NCBI GenBank assembly: GCA_022605425.2
Contig: CM061248.1
Span: 124,001 to 188,000 of the forward strand
From: Hamiltosporidium tvaerminnensis
Lineage: Eukaryota; Microsporidia; Dubosqiidae
Direction of reading: 5' to 3'
Length of the DNA stretch: 64,000 nt
Program-made: the position numbers and the translations under genes
The notes under the pieces: generated by a model
What the model saw: only the letters and a program-made list of their open reading frames with translations
Database searches by the model: none
What the model was told of the DNA's origin: nothing
Shown here: positions 1 through 10,280 of the stretch, piece by piece
Numbering within the stretch: position 1 is the first letter of the stretch
Layout: each line of letters opens with the position of its first letter

Positions 1-183
1 CTGATGAAAAAATATACAAAAATACACCAAAAATAGAACTTAATAAGGCATTGACTATTTCCATGTTCTTTATAATAATCCTCCTTATAAAAATATTTTA
101 AACCAATGAAAAAAGACAACAAAAAAAGTATCAATTATATGACCGATCAAATATTTTTTTTAGTAATAAATTGTGTTTAGAGA

Positions 184-186
184 CCC
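184..186 (+). promoter_or_regulatory. CCC start-proximal signal of the XPA/Rad14 gene
   Basis: A CCC run lies 7 bases before the ATG at 194. CCC/GGG-like motifs just upstream of start codons are a known microsporidian transcription signal. The same feature precedes most housekeeping genes here. Confidence 0.55.
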
Positions 187-193
187 ATTTTAA

Positions 194-763
194 ATGAAAG
201 AAGGCGGTTTTTTATTAGAGAAAGACGAACAAAAGAAAATCGATCCAAAGAAAGATAAAGATATTATTTTGCCGTATGAGAACAACGCAAGTTGTAAATT
301 CTGTAGTAATTTAAATATCGATGATGAAATGCACAATATTTTCGGAATTTTTGTATGCAGAGATTGCAGATATAAAGAATTGAAATTTATTACCAAAACA
401 TCGTGTAAGAAAGACTATTTACTTACAGAAGAAGAAATATCAATATTTAGATATTTGGTTAGACCAAATCCGCACAAAGGGAATTGGAGTGATATGAATT
501 TATATTTAAAGAACGAAATAGAAGCGTTTTCATTGAATAAGTATAAATCATTTGACTTACTTGAAGAGGAAAAAAAGATACGATTGGATAATCGACAGAA
601 AAAAAATAAAAAAAAGTTTATTGGTAAAATTAGAGATTTAAAAAGAAGAACGCGTATATCTAAGAAAGAAATTAAAGAAGAAAAACATGTTCATAATTTT
701 ATTACTGTAGATGGAGTTACTAAATGTTCCTGTGGTATGGTTATTGAAATGGAAGATATTTAA
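194..763 (+). CDS. RAD14: XPA/Rad14-like DNA damage recognition protein
   Basis: 189 aa. In other eukaryotes XPA/Rad14 binds damaged DNA and RPA during nucleotide excision repair in the nucleus. Seen here: an N-terminal CxxC...CxxC zinc finger (CKFC near residue 34, CRDC near residue 55), then the family's hallmark core: ITKT followed by K.DYLLTEEE, then NPHKGNWSDMNLYLK, then a basic helix rich in EEKKIR and KRRTR. The order and spacing match the XPA minimal DNA-binding domain. The C-terminal CSCGM ending with acidic residues is also XPA-like. The protein is shorter than human XPA (273 aa), as is usual in microsporidia. The ATG at 194 is the first in frame and has a CCC signal 7 nt upstream. 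No neighbour is close enough to suggest co-regulation. Confidence 0.88.
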   Translation: MKEGGFLLEKDEQKKIDPKKDKDIILPYENNASCKFCSNLNIDDEMHNIFGIFVCRDCRYKELKFITKTSCKKDYLLTEEEISIFRYLVRPNPHKGNWSDMNLYLKNEIEAFSLNKYKSFDLLEEEKKIRLDNRQKKNKKKFIGKIRDLKRRTRISKKEIKEEKHVHNFITVDGVTKCSCGMVIEMEDI

Positions 764-971
764 CAAATAATTCTTTTGTGATACTTTAACATGTGATTTT
801 ATTTTAAAAATGTTAAAAATATAAAATACCTGTATTAAATATTTCAATAAAGAAAGCCTTCTTAATGTGAATTAGAATAATTGGTTTCTACTGTTTTATA
901 GAATTGAAAAACAGCGGTGTTCAGTTTTTATTCATAAAATTATGGACTAGATGGCTATTATAAATTAATAA
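764..971. other. intergenic, nothing recognised
   Basis: AT-rich sequence between the XPA/Rad14 stop and the left end of the TIR element. No ORF or RNA gene is supported. Confidence 0.5.
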
Positions 972-1020
972 TTGTCACGGGTCAATAAACCATCGTGTCC
1001 AATAGAACCTACGTTATTTC
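972..1020 (+). repeat. left terminal inverted repeat
   Basis: Matches the reverse complement of 2601-2649 with scattered mismatches. The first 10 bases are identical. Confidence 0.7.
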
Positions 1021-2600
1021 TTCTACTCTTTATAAAGCTGAGAACACAGCCAACACCCTATACTTTTTATAAAGCCCTACAATTACCATACCCTTATAAC
1101 CTATTTATCCTGGTTATTCATATACATCTTCTGATTCATATTCCTTCCTATTATTTCTTTTTCATCCTTTCTTGTCATTTTTTTGTGTTAAAAATTTAGG
1201 ATGTGTTTAATATGAAATAATGTTCTCATTCTTTTTCCCATTTTATTTTTTTGCTTTTGTTATGTTTGTAAATTAAAGAACTCATTTTAAACTTATAGAA
1301 AATGCCCCTAAACAACTTAAATGGTTTAAAAATTTATTTAAAGTTTTACTTCCGCGTTTTTCTCTTCTTTTATGTTTTCATTTTACATATAAAAAAGTGT
1401 AGTGCATAGTAATTTCAATGCCAAAAATGTAAGTTGTAGAAAAATAAGTACCAACAACATATTTAAAGCTGCAAATATACAGGATTGTATAAACGTACGA
1501 ATACAAAAGTTAAAATGATTAAAATTCTGAATTATAATATAAGTGACTTATATACAAAAACTTTTCAAAGTAGTAAGATAACTAACAAGACTTCACAATA
1601 AACAAAATATTCATTAAATTTTCTGTTTTTAACTTTATTATTTCGATTGAAATATAATCTGAAAACAGCCAAAATTTTAAAAAATTACTTTCGAAATCCT
1701 AATAACCTGTTCTGTATCAAAGTTATACAAGAAAGATTTCTCGAGCCAAAGGCAAATCGAATGCACCAATCAGATCATAAAATGATGGCTTGGAAGTACA
1801 TTGCAAAAAACTTGTAAGAAAGATGGATTGAAAATCTTAAATATGTTGTATAGGTATAACAAAACAATGCATAGAGCAACAAACAATCTATATTTATGCT
1901 TTGCTTCGAAGTAGAACGGTTTACTAATTCAATTTCAGGATGCATAATGACTAAACGAAATGGTATAATCGTATCTTCTATTGTAATAGATTTTTATACA
2001 ATTTTTACTGAAGAAAATGGGAGTTTTACACAGTGGAACCTTGAAATCGTCTTGGATGTGCATGAAGAATTGAATGGCAAATAACCCGTACAACTATCAT
2101 AATAGCTAATATTTCGAAAACGATAGCAAAATTGCAGCAGATGTTGCTAAGCATTTTAAAAACTATAGAGGAGGAATCGCAGAGATAAAAATTCAAATAA
2201 AATATCGACTGATTTTTCTATTAGAGATAAAGTTTAAAAAAACTTTTCATGAATTAGAGACGAATAAAGCCTCCTTTTCACATTTTGTTCAATTTTCAGT
2301 TTTTATAGGTACAGAATTTGATAGATAACATGATTGAAATGAAAAACAACGAAAGTAACTCAAGAACGGTTTTCTGGGGAGTAATAAAACGTATTTGAAT
2401 CATTTTGCAATTATAATAATGCATTTTTATTAATTAAATGTTGACATAAAAAGTTTTTTTAGGCTATCAAAAATTCAAAGTATTTTTTTCCGGGGATTTC
2501 AATATAAACAATATATAAGCGCCTTTAAAACCGCCTTTATTCGGTTCTAAATTAAAATTGCTTTTATTTTGCAAATATAGGGCTTTAGGTGTAGGATATC

Positions 2601-2649
2601 GAAATTAACGGGGTTCTATTTGGAATGGAAGTTTATTGGCCCGTGACAA
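2601..2649 (-). repeat. right terminal inverted repeat
   Basis: Inverted partner of 972-1020. The last 10 bases are CCCGTGACAA. Confidence 0.7.
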
Positions 2650-3369
2650 TAATTATCATATCAATATGCATTTTTTTATTTGCTTGCACAAATAATTAAA
2701 ATTTCCAAATTATGATGTACCTAAAAATTTTGTATGAAATATTTTATTTTTATTTCCTTGGAATCGTATTGTTTACCTCACTAAAATCTAATTGCAAGAT
2801 TGGGATTTAAGTATTTTGTAATTGATAATACTCAAAAAAAAATTCAAACCAATTTTCACCTGCAGATAATATTAAAGCATGAAAAACCACACAATAGCCG
2901 AAAACAAAATATTGTTAATATATTACGCTTTTACCCATCACAAGGTCAACTTATAAACATTTGAAATTTAATTAGAATTATTTATTAGAATTTTATCACG
3001 AGCATTGCATTTTTAGATACAAATTTATAATTAAAAGAAAAGATTTTACATGAAAAACCGGTGAAATAATATTTTTGTTACAAATGTTACAAAATTATAT
3101 ACAAATCTTTATAAAAATAGAAAAATGTGTTAAAATAAACTCAATGAATTAAAAAAATATGATTTGTTTCTAATTTAATTCATTTTCCCTTTTTTTAACA
3201 AATATTTAGATTTTAACAGTAAATAAAAGAATGTATTGGTTTTTCCATATTATTCATACCAAATATTTCAATACAACCCAATCATCTTCTTTATTGAACA
3301 CTTAAAAGAATTATAAGTGAATGAAAAGGAGATTTTTTATTTTATAAACTATACAATAAATATTTAAAA
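2650..3369. other. AT-rich intergenic, nothing recognised
   Basis: Low-complexity A/T sequence upstream of the secreted Lys/Asn-rich gene. No CCC signal sits before that gene's ATG. Confidence 0.5.
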
Positions 3370-3745
3370 ATGTTTATTTCTATTTACATATTTGCGTTTC
3401 TATTTATTCTATTTCAAATACTAAACATTAAAGCTACTTCGGGAAACAAAACCAATTCAGATCTGACTGAAAATGTTTCTGACAAAACGAATAAAACAAA
3501 AGATTGTATTCAGAAAAGTGAAGCTAATAAAAAATTACAAGATCATGTCGATACAGAAAAAGTAAAAGATACTTCTAAACAAGTTGCTGATAAAATTGGG
3601 GGTAAAAAAGATCAAGCTATCAATAAATCAAAGGAAATCACTAATAATGCAACGAAAAAAACCTGCCAAGATTGCAAAAGGAAATACTAAAAAAGCGATA
3701 GAAAAAATTGAAACTAAACTTAATGACGCCAAAAAAGATCTTTAA
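3370..3745 (+). CDS. predicted secreted Lys/Asn-rich LEA-like protein with a homopolymer frameshift
   Basis: The uninterrupted ORF from the ATG at 3370 ends at 3690 (106 aa). It has a hydrophobic N-terminal segment (residues 1 to about 21) that looks like a signal peptide, then a hydrophilic run rich in K, N, T and D with repeated K-D-K-T and V-A-D-K type motifs, like LEA/YtfJ-type low-complexity proteins. At 3655-3661 there is a run of seven A. In the +1 frame after it, the same style of sequence (lysine-rich, KAIEKIE then NDAKKDL) continues to a stop at 3743-3745. I therefore annotate the probable original gene as 3370-3745 (about 125 aa), interrupted by a one-base length change in the A run. 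Function is unknown. It may be exported to the host or the spore wall. No CCC signal precedes it. Confidence 0.55.
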
Positions 3746-3806
3746 AATGAATTAAAAACAATTAAATTTGACTTTATTATTGTTTAATTTTTATATTAAT
3801 TTATAT

Positions 3807-4028
3807 TTACTTACTTACTTATTCCCTTCCTCTTTTTCCTCTCGGTGTCTAAGATTAACAAATGGAAATTTTCCAATTGCTTCTTTAAATCTGTCTAACT
3901 CATAATTATAGGAGATTAGGCTATAAATCCGGTTTGGTTTATATCCCACAAAAATTTCAACAATGATTTTCACACATCTAATACACTCAATGCCAAGCAG
4001 TGTTTTTAAGTGGTTATCCTCCATCACC
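3807..4028 (-). mobile_element. short (~220 bp) SINE-like repeat, copy 1
   Basis: Read on the minus strand it begins with GGAGGATAACCAC and a TTGGCATTGAGTG block shared with the ~740-bp retroposons of this window, then diverges and ends in (AAGT)n (3808-3820 on the plus strand). It contains a 70-aa open frame (4027-3815) whose start (EDNHLKTLLGIEC) parallels the ORF in the 740-bp family (EDNHIKNFLLGNEC). Related copies lie at 8643-8869, 23622-23850 and 49752-49960. Not recognised as any named family. Confidence 0.55.
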
Positions 4029-4681
4029 TACTTAAATTAAAATGAATCTCAATTATTGAACTATTTTCTTAGGTAAGAGAGCTATAATTTAAATTAATTT
4101 TAGAAACGGTCAAAGGCTAAATATAAATCTAGAAGTGAGTTAAGTTGTTTTGTTGGTGAATCTAAGTAATATAATCGAAGAGATCATCTTATAAATAATA
4201 ATAAAAATTTTGAAATAATTACTTAAAAATACTTGATAAACATATATTCTGAATTTTTTTTTGAGTCTAAAACATCTGAAACTTATTTTAGTCTTTGACC
4301 CTATTTTAACTTTAAAATTTTCTTAAAATATACGTTTTGTATTATTTTTTTTACGTTAATTTAACTTCCAATAAGAAAAATACAGTAGGAAATATTTTCA
4401 TCACGAATTGGATTTACACAACTAAATTTATTTTTATAAAATTGCTCTTTGTATATTTAAATCTTTTTTTTAATGCCTATTACGAAATTGATGTAAATTT
4501 CCATTTAAGCAAAAATTATGTTCATTTTATAAGTTAACTCGGTCATTTCAACCTTCCGTTCTTTAATTTTTTTTAAAAAATTTTGTTTTTAATTTATCAA
4601 ATTATTAAACAAATTAGATAACAAATTATTTTTTAATTAAAAAATTAAAAATATTTAAAAATACTTTTTTTGCAACTCCGT

Positions 4682-7033
4682 ATGCACATCGGAAAGAAAA
4701 ATTCGGATATAGTTCACATTTTGATTTGCTTTTTTTATATATCGATGGTTTTAGATTTTATTACAGCTTATAAATATACTTATGTGTTTAAAAGAAACAA
4801 AAATTCAGAAATTTTATTTTTTGAGGAAAAAACAGAAAAAATGGTGGTAAATAAAGAAAGATTTGAAGATATAGAATTCAAAATATTGCTTTGCAGTGAT
4901 TCAAATAATATCACATCCAAAAATCCTATTTTTATATATACAAAAGAAAATTTTATTGAGTTTGAGATCTTAAACAATTTTTTATATATAAATTCGGCTA
5001 AAAATCAACATAGCTGTGGTGTGATAGAATGTAATTTTGAATTGCCTTATATTTTAAAATTGACTAAAGATATAACAGAAATAACAAACAAACCAACCAC
5101 ATATACATTTATTAGCTTGTTGACATTTTTAAGTCGTATGAAGGCAGCTAAAAACAAAAAAGTACGTAAGCTTTTACAAGAGTTAATGTTTATAAATCTC
5201 TTTCATCAAAATATATATCCTTTAAAGAATAACGATTTAAATTTCGATTTCATATTTAAATCCGGATTTTTTACTGGGATCGATATTTCTACAAAGATAA
5301 ATCTAATATCGGGATTTTTAAATATTTTTATGATCAAATTTACTTTTTATGATGATAATCTTATTTTACTAGATAATAGTAACGAATATTATGATACCTC
5401 ACTTTTTAATGAACATATTCCATACAAAAATTTATTGATAAATAACAACAAAGTATTTTATGATTTAGAAAATATTTTACAAAAAACTTATATTCTAAAT
5501 ATTTTTCAGATCTTATTAAATATTCTTGATATTAATTCATTGATATTGAATAACAATATAGGATTTAAATTTTCAAATATGGATTTTCAATTTCTTATAC
5601 CTTTATTGGCTAATTTTATGTCAATATCTATTTCAAATTTTACGAAAGATTCATCTTTTTTGTTTTTGGAGAAGATAAGTAAAGTTATAAATGATGATAT
5701 TTGTTATTTAAGCCTCCGTAATATATTAGTCTGGGAAAATACACTTTTACAACTTTTGAGAAAAGAAAGTCTCAAAGGATTGGTACTTCAAGATGTTCGT
5801 ACAATTGAGAACGTTAATACCATTGAAAACTACACCATTTCGAATAAAAATTTAGATTATATTGAGTACAGTTCTGTGAAACTCAATATTATCTTATGGA
5901 ATAATTATTTTCAAACGGCAAAATTTGGTAAAATTATACTTATTTTTTATACATCGAAGGCCCAGGAATTTTTTGTTCAAGAATTTTCTAATTTCAGATC
6001 TTATCTCGAACTTTTGTATTTTAAAGTCAAATTTTTTAATTTTAAATTATCCGTTGAGTTTTGTGAAGTATTAGTAAATTTAACTAATTTGAAAACATTA
6101 AGACTCAATGGATACATAAGTTATGTGAATACGGAATCTTTTTTGTTAAACGCGATTGGAAATATGGTGAAGCTGGAGTATTTGCACATTCAACAACCAT
6201 TTTTCAGTGTGAAAAACAATCATATATTGTTCAAAATTCAAAAATTAAAAACCTTAATTTTGGAAAACGTTTTCTTGCAAAATGAAACTCCATTTATTCA
6301 CTTTTTCAACAATTATAAATTCTTTATTAAATTAGCTTTAATACGCGTAAAAATATGTTTATTGGATTTAGAAGAAATAATGAAACTTGAAAATTTATTA
6401 GATCTATCAATAGAATTATGTAAAATAGAACATATCAGATATCTACCAAAACCACAATATATCATACCAAGAAATATTATTTCTTTGTATTTTTCCGATA
6501 CCAATCTTGAGATTATGAATTATTTAGAATTTCTAAGTAATCTTGACCATTTAGAAAAGTTATATATATCAAACTGCAACCTGATAGCCGGATGTATCGG
6601 AAAATTGAGTTTAATGTGTAATAAAATATTAAAAACACTTTCATATCAATTCGGTACTTTGAATTCAAAAGATTTGAATAGAATAGAAAAATTTGAAGTT
6701 TTACAAGAATTAGATCTTTACAGATGCACATTTCAAAGGTGTAGTTTTCATAATTTAGGTAGTAATTGTAAGTTTTTTAATTCTTTGAAATCTTTAGATT
6801 TATTTAATGTCAATATAAATATAGAAGACCTTGAATATTTTATGAAGTTCAAAAATTTAAAAAAAATTTCATTAAAACTTTCTGGTTTAGATTTACTAAA
6901 AATTAAACATTTCTTAGTTTCTTTACCAATATATCAAGTCATTATAAATGATATAAGGAATGAAATACTTTATAAAAAAATACGTAAATACCTCCATGAA
7001 GAGAATATTGATATTTTGCAAGATTATTTATAA
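4682..7033 (+). CDS. predicted secreted leucine-rich-repeat protein
   Basis: 783 aa from the ATG at 4682. The frame is open four codons further up to a TTG at 4670, but ATG is the expected start. An N-terminal hydrophobic stretch (about residues 8-28, ending before AYKYTYVF) looks like a signal peptide. The C-terminal half (about residues 460-770) contains irregular leucine-rich repeats of the form LxxLxxLxLxxxxI, for example around LKTLRLNGYI, LEYLHI, LKTLIL, LEKLYISNCNL, LQELDLYRC, LKSLDLFNV and LKKISLKL. The N-terminal half is rich in N, F, I and L with no recognised domain. Large families of secreted LRR proteins are known in some microsporidia and are thought to contact the host, but no partner can be named. 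There is no CCC motif before the start, unlike the housekeeping genes. Confidence 0.75.
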   Translation: MHIGKKNSDIVHILICFFYISMVLDFITAYKYTYVFKRNKNSEILFFEEKTEKMVVNKERFEDIEFKILLCSDSNNITSKNPIFIYTKENFIEFEILNNFLYINSAKNQHSCGVIECNFELPYILKLTKDITEITNKPTTYTFISLLTFLSRMKAAKNKKVRKLLQELMFINLFHQNIYPLKNNDLNFDFIFKSGFFTGIDISTKINLISGFLNIFMIKFTFYDDNLILLDNSNEYYDTSLFNEHIPYKNLLINNNKVFYDLENILQKTYILNIFQILLNILDINSLILNNNIGFKFSNMDFQFLIPLLANFMSISISNFTKDSSFLFLEKISKVINDDICYLSLRNILVWENTLLQLLRKESLKGLVLQDVRTIENVNTIENYTISNKNLDYIEYSSVKLNIILWNNYFQTAKFGKIILIFYTSKAQEFFVQEFSNFRSYLELLYFKVKFFNFKLSVEFCEVLVNLTNLKTLRLNGYISYVNTESFLLNAIGNMVKLEYLHIQQPFFSVKNNHILFKIQKLKTLILENVFLQNETPFIHFFNNYKFFIKLALIRVKICLLDLEEIMKLENLLDLSIELCKIEHIRYLPKPQYIIPRNIISLYFSDTNLEIMNYLEFLSNLDHLEKLYISNCNLIAGCIGKLSLMCNKILKTLSYQFGTLNSKDLNRIEKFEVLQELDLYRCTFQRCSFHNLGSNCKFFNSLKSLDLFNVNINIEDLEYFMKFKNLKKISLKLSGLDLLKIKHFLVSLPIYQVIINDIRNEILYKKIRKYLHEENIDILQDYL

Positions 7034-8642
7034 AATAGAAAAAAGATTTAATATCAAAACTAAATTTAAACATTAAATTTGCCAATCATGAAACAATAAA
7101 GTATTTTGAAAAGTTTTCAGCTTCTTTTTTAATTATTTTGTTATATTGTGGTTAAATTTCCGTAAAAACTTATATAATTACAATGAATGAAATCACTTAA
7201 ACTCTCATACTAATAATTTCAAATCAGAATCTTAAAGAATTTTTGCAATTTTTTATAACCAAAGTATAATATTTATCTACAATGAAACGTATATTAAATA
7301 CAAAACATTATTAAACTTCTAATTATATCAGATTATGAATTCTAAAGTAATAAGATGGAATTTGTATTACATTAAATCATATTTCTATATTTATATGGAA
7401 AAAGACACAAATTTAATTTTGTTTTGTTTCTTGGGACTTCTAGAAGGATATGTATCTAATACTATCATGTTAGTTTATATGTTCTAGTAAAATATTTCAC
7501 TTCTTTCAAAAAAAATTAAACTAAGAAAAATATGAGTAATTGGTGAATATATGTTGTAATATCTTTTTAAAATAAATTTTTTACAACCAAGTTGATAGAA
7601 TCGAAAAAATGGCAAACAATGATTTTTCGATAAATTATTAATTATAATTACAGAATAATCATAATCAATGGATAAATTATTAATTATAATTACAGAATAA
7701 TCATAATCAATTGATAAATTATTACGACTGATTACAAAATACTCGTAGTAAATTCGTCAAAGTCGTTCCCCAATGTATTTCACCAATAAAATAAAATTAA
7801 TATAGTTAACTTAACAATATTCATAGTAGAAAATTCAGAAAAAATATCAAAAGCACAAAATTGCCATTATTTTAGTAGAATTAGTGGCTACAGAAACAAA
7901 CCTAAAAAATTTAAATTTGTCTTCCAAAAAGTACATCTAGATGTACCTTTAAAATTGATTCGTATCCATTATTTCTTAATCAATAATAAGCTGATAAAGT
8001 GATATATTAGGTATTGCGAATAAAAATAAATGTAAACAAGATCATTATATTGAAAAATAGCAACTAATGAGTTTAAATGATTATTATTTACCTATAGTTG
8101 TACTGAATTTTTAAATACACTTCGATATAGAAATATATGAAGTAAATAATTCTCAGGATACTAAGTCTGTGTTTTATTTTAATGATGAATAAACATCATG
8201 AGATGAATAAACAGAGTTTAATTTTAAGAATCATGGTACAAATTTTAAGTTTCCTAAAGTACTCATACTTTGTTGTAAATAAACATAATAAAATTCAAGA
8301 ATAGCTTCATATTTCACTAAATAACTTCATGATGTGATCTACAGTGACTTATCTGATATTTATAGTTATTATAATCAAAAATAAATTTTTCTATTGATCA
8401 TCTAGAAATAAAAATGTAACTAAGTTTTGAATTAAGATGTATTTTGAATATAAATTTTTACTCTGTATACTAGAGACTGGTTGTGTGGAAATAAGGAAGG
8501 CAGCTTTACTTCCCTGTCAATATTTAGTTCTTAACTTGTGTGAAAAACCCATAAAACCAATACTCTGGGTTTAAACATCAATACTTGATATTTTTAACTA
8601 AAATTCTTATAGATAATTAGAAAATTTGAAAATATTTTTTTA
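7034..8642. other. long AT-rich intergenic region with a 42-bp tandem repeat
   Basis: No coding or RNA gene is supported. It contains the tandem repeat at 7629-7730. A slightly GC-richer patch at about 8465-8580 is not recognised. Confidence 0.5.
7629..7730. repeat. 42-bp tandem repeat, about 2.4 units
   Basis: Units begin GATAAATTATTA at 7629, 7671 and 7713 (period 42). The first two are nearly identical; the third is partial. Confidence 0.85.
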
Positions 8643-8869
8643 CTTACTTGCTCATTCTACTTCTTTTATATCTCTTGGTATCGAGGATGAACAAATGAAA
8701 GTCTATTATTTGTTTATTTTAATCTGTTATAACTCGGGATTATAGGGGATCGGCATATAGATTCGGGGTGGTTTACTATCTACAAAACTAGCAACAATTA
8801 ATTACACACCAGTTGTAAGTACTCATTGCCAAAAAGAAAGTTTTTAATGTGTTTATCCTCTCTCCACCC
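8643..8869 (-). mobile_element. short (~220 bp) SINE-like repeat, copy 2
   Basis: Same family as 3807-4028. The head on the minus strand is GTGGAGAGAGGATAAACAC, with (AAGT)n at the other end. It is flanked by a near-perfect duplication: about 8629-8642 against about 8870-8883, differing at one or two positions. The internal frame has stops, so this copy is not coding. Confidence 0.6.
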
Positions 8870-8883
8870 AAAATACTTTTTTA

Positions 8884-9343
8884 ATTAAATGTATTGCGAA
8901 GTATTTTTAAGATACTTTGATTTTTAATTTAAAAACTTCATTCAATAGTCCACTTTTATATTTTAATTGACTCTTTTTATTTATAATTTATTTGTCTTAA
9001 ACTTTGAATTATGAAGATTTTTTAGTTTTTTTTTACTTTTGATTTGTGAAGTCGTTTATGTGTTTACGTGCAAACATAAATATAAATTTATAGAAATTTT
9101 AACTTTCTGTTTTTTAACCTACTTGATATACTTTGTGTTGTTTTATTTATATGTAACTCCATTAAAAATTAAACATCAAATTTTTAGATGCTTAAATTGT
9201 AAAAACGAAAAAAGATCTGATTTTTTTTAAGAATTTTTGATGTATTAAGAATCGAGTGTATTTGTAAAAAAAAGTAAAAACTTTTTGATTTCAAAGAAAG
9301 AAATTTTTTATTAAAAATCTTTTAAATTCTTTATATTCACTGT
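8884..9343. other. intergenic, nothing firm
   Basis: AT-rich. A 63-codon frame at 9039-9230 begins only with TTG and has no support, so it is not annotated. Confidence 0.5.
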
Positions 9344-9346
9344 CCC
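9344..9346 (+). promoter_or_regulatory. CCC start-proximal signal of the EB1 gene
   Basis: CCC 10 bases before the ATG at 9357, in the otherwise AT-only leader. Confidence 0.55.
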
Positions 9347-9356
9347 TTAAAAAACA

Positions 9357-10280
9357 ATGAAAAGTCGTATTTATTTAGAGAATTGGGTTATGTCATTGTT
9401 AGATTTAAAAGAAAAAAAGACAGTTGAAAAATTTGGATGTGGGGTTGAATATGCATTAGTATTGAGTAAAATATATAGTGATTTTCCTTTAAAACAGATA
9501 AATACTGCTGCTATACGAAGCGATGAATTTCTTTGTAATTTACGAGTTGTTAAAACTTTTTTAGATTCCAAAGGAGTAGTAGTTTATATGCCGATAGAGA
9601 AAATGGTAAATTGTAAAACTATGGACAATTTAGAGTTTACTCAGTGGCTCTACAAGCATTTTAATGATAATTCGGTATTAAAAAAAGAAAATAAAACCAT
9701 TGAAAATGAAATCTCACCTCAAAAAGATCAATTCAAAATTTCACCAAAAACTAAAAATTCACCAAATAATTTTAATGAAATTAAAAACCAAAATAACATT
9801 CAAACCGATAAAAATTTAAACACAAATAATTTTAATGAAATAAAAAAAGAAGATTTTTCTCACAAAAATGTAAATCAAATACAAAACGAAACACAAAAAA
9901 GCAATAATTTTATAAATAATGAGAATATTTATGAAAAAATGTTAAATGAAAAAGAAGAAGAAATTAAAAATTATTATGAAAATATTTTAACTGAAAAGAT
10001 GGAAGAAATAAAAAATTATTATGAACAAATTTTAAATGAAACAGGTTTAGAAAATCTAATGCTTAAAGCAGAACTTAAAAATAAAATGGACACTTTTGTA
10101 GAAGAAAAAGAAAAAAATATTAAAATGGAAGAATTAATTATTGCATTTGAAAAAGAAAGAGATTTTTATTTTAAAAAATTGTATAAAATAGAAGAAATAT
10201 TTTTAAATTGGGATTCTAATAACGTAAATATAAAAGAATTGTTTCATAAAGCTTTGTATGATGAAAATAATTCAGAATAA
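9357..10280 (+). CDS. BIM1: EB1/Bim1-family microtubule plus-end protein
   Basis: 307 aa. EB1 proteins bind growing microtubule ends through an N-terminal calponin-homology domain and recruit partners through a C-terminal EB-homology coiled coil. Seen here: residues 1 to about 105 match the EB1 CH domain (LENWVMSLLDL, then a CGVEYALVLSKIY block, then NLRVVKTFLDSKGV, then MDNLEFTQWLYKHFND, the family's most diagnostic stretch). A low-complexity Asn/Lys linker follows (about 110-195), with two similar 'EEIKNYYE' units near 200-225, then a coiled coil ending in EKERDFYFKKLYKIEEIF, which is the EBH signature. No C-terminal EEY/F tail is visible. The start is supported by CCC at 9344. It probably acts in mitotic spindle dynamics. 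Confidence 0.9.
   Translation: MKSRIYLENWVMSLLDLKEKKTVEKFGCGVEYALVLSKIYSDFPLKQINTAAIRSDEFLCNLRVVKTFLDSKGVVVYMPIEKMVNCKTMDNLEFTQWLYKHFNDNSVLKKENKTIENEISPQKDQFKISPKTKNSPNNFNEIKNQNNIQTDKNLNTNNFNEIKKEDFSHKNVNQIQNETQKSNNFINNENIYEKMLNEKEEEIKNYYENILTEKMEEIKNYYEQILNETGLENLMLKAELKNKMDTFVEEKEKNIKMEELIIAFEKERDFYFKKLYKIEEIFLNWDSNNVNIKELFHKALYDENNSE

Larger units (their letters stand above)
972..2649. mobile_element. TIR-flanked DNA-transposon-like element, degenerate or non-autonomous
   Basis: About 1.68 kb bounded by imperfect terminal inverted repeats of roughly 50 bp (972-1020 and 2601-2649). The outermost bases read TTGTCACGGG on the left and CCCGTGACAA on the right. Similarity continues inward through AATAAAC and AATAGAACC blocks, with a few mismatches. 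Flanks are AT-rich: TAA borders both ends, and an imperfect 8-bp duplication is possible, so the target duplication cannot be fixed. The interior has only short broken ORFs (for example 1896-2084) and no transposase motif that I recognise. Class is therefore open; a decayed Merlin-like or other DDE element is possible. Confidence 0.6.

Noticed and set aside
972-1199. 75-codon plus-strand frame
   Set aside because: It starts with TTG inside the terminal inverted repeat and has no recognisable features.
4337-4537. 66-codon hydrophobic frame upstream of the LRR gene
   Set aside because: AT-rich low-complexity translation, no CCC signal, no family resemblance; probably chance.
9039-9230. 63-codon frame with a possible CxxC and a membrane segment
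   Set aside because: No ATG start at its 5' end, and the composition is that of the local AT-rich DNA.
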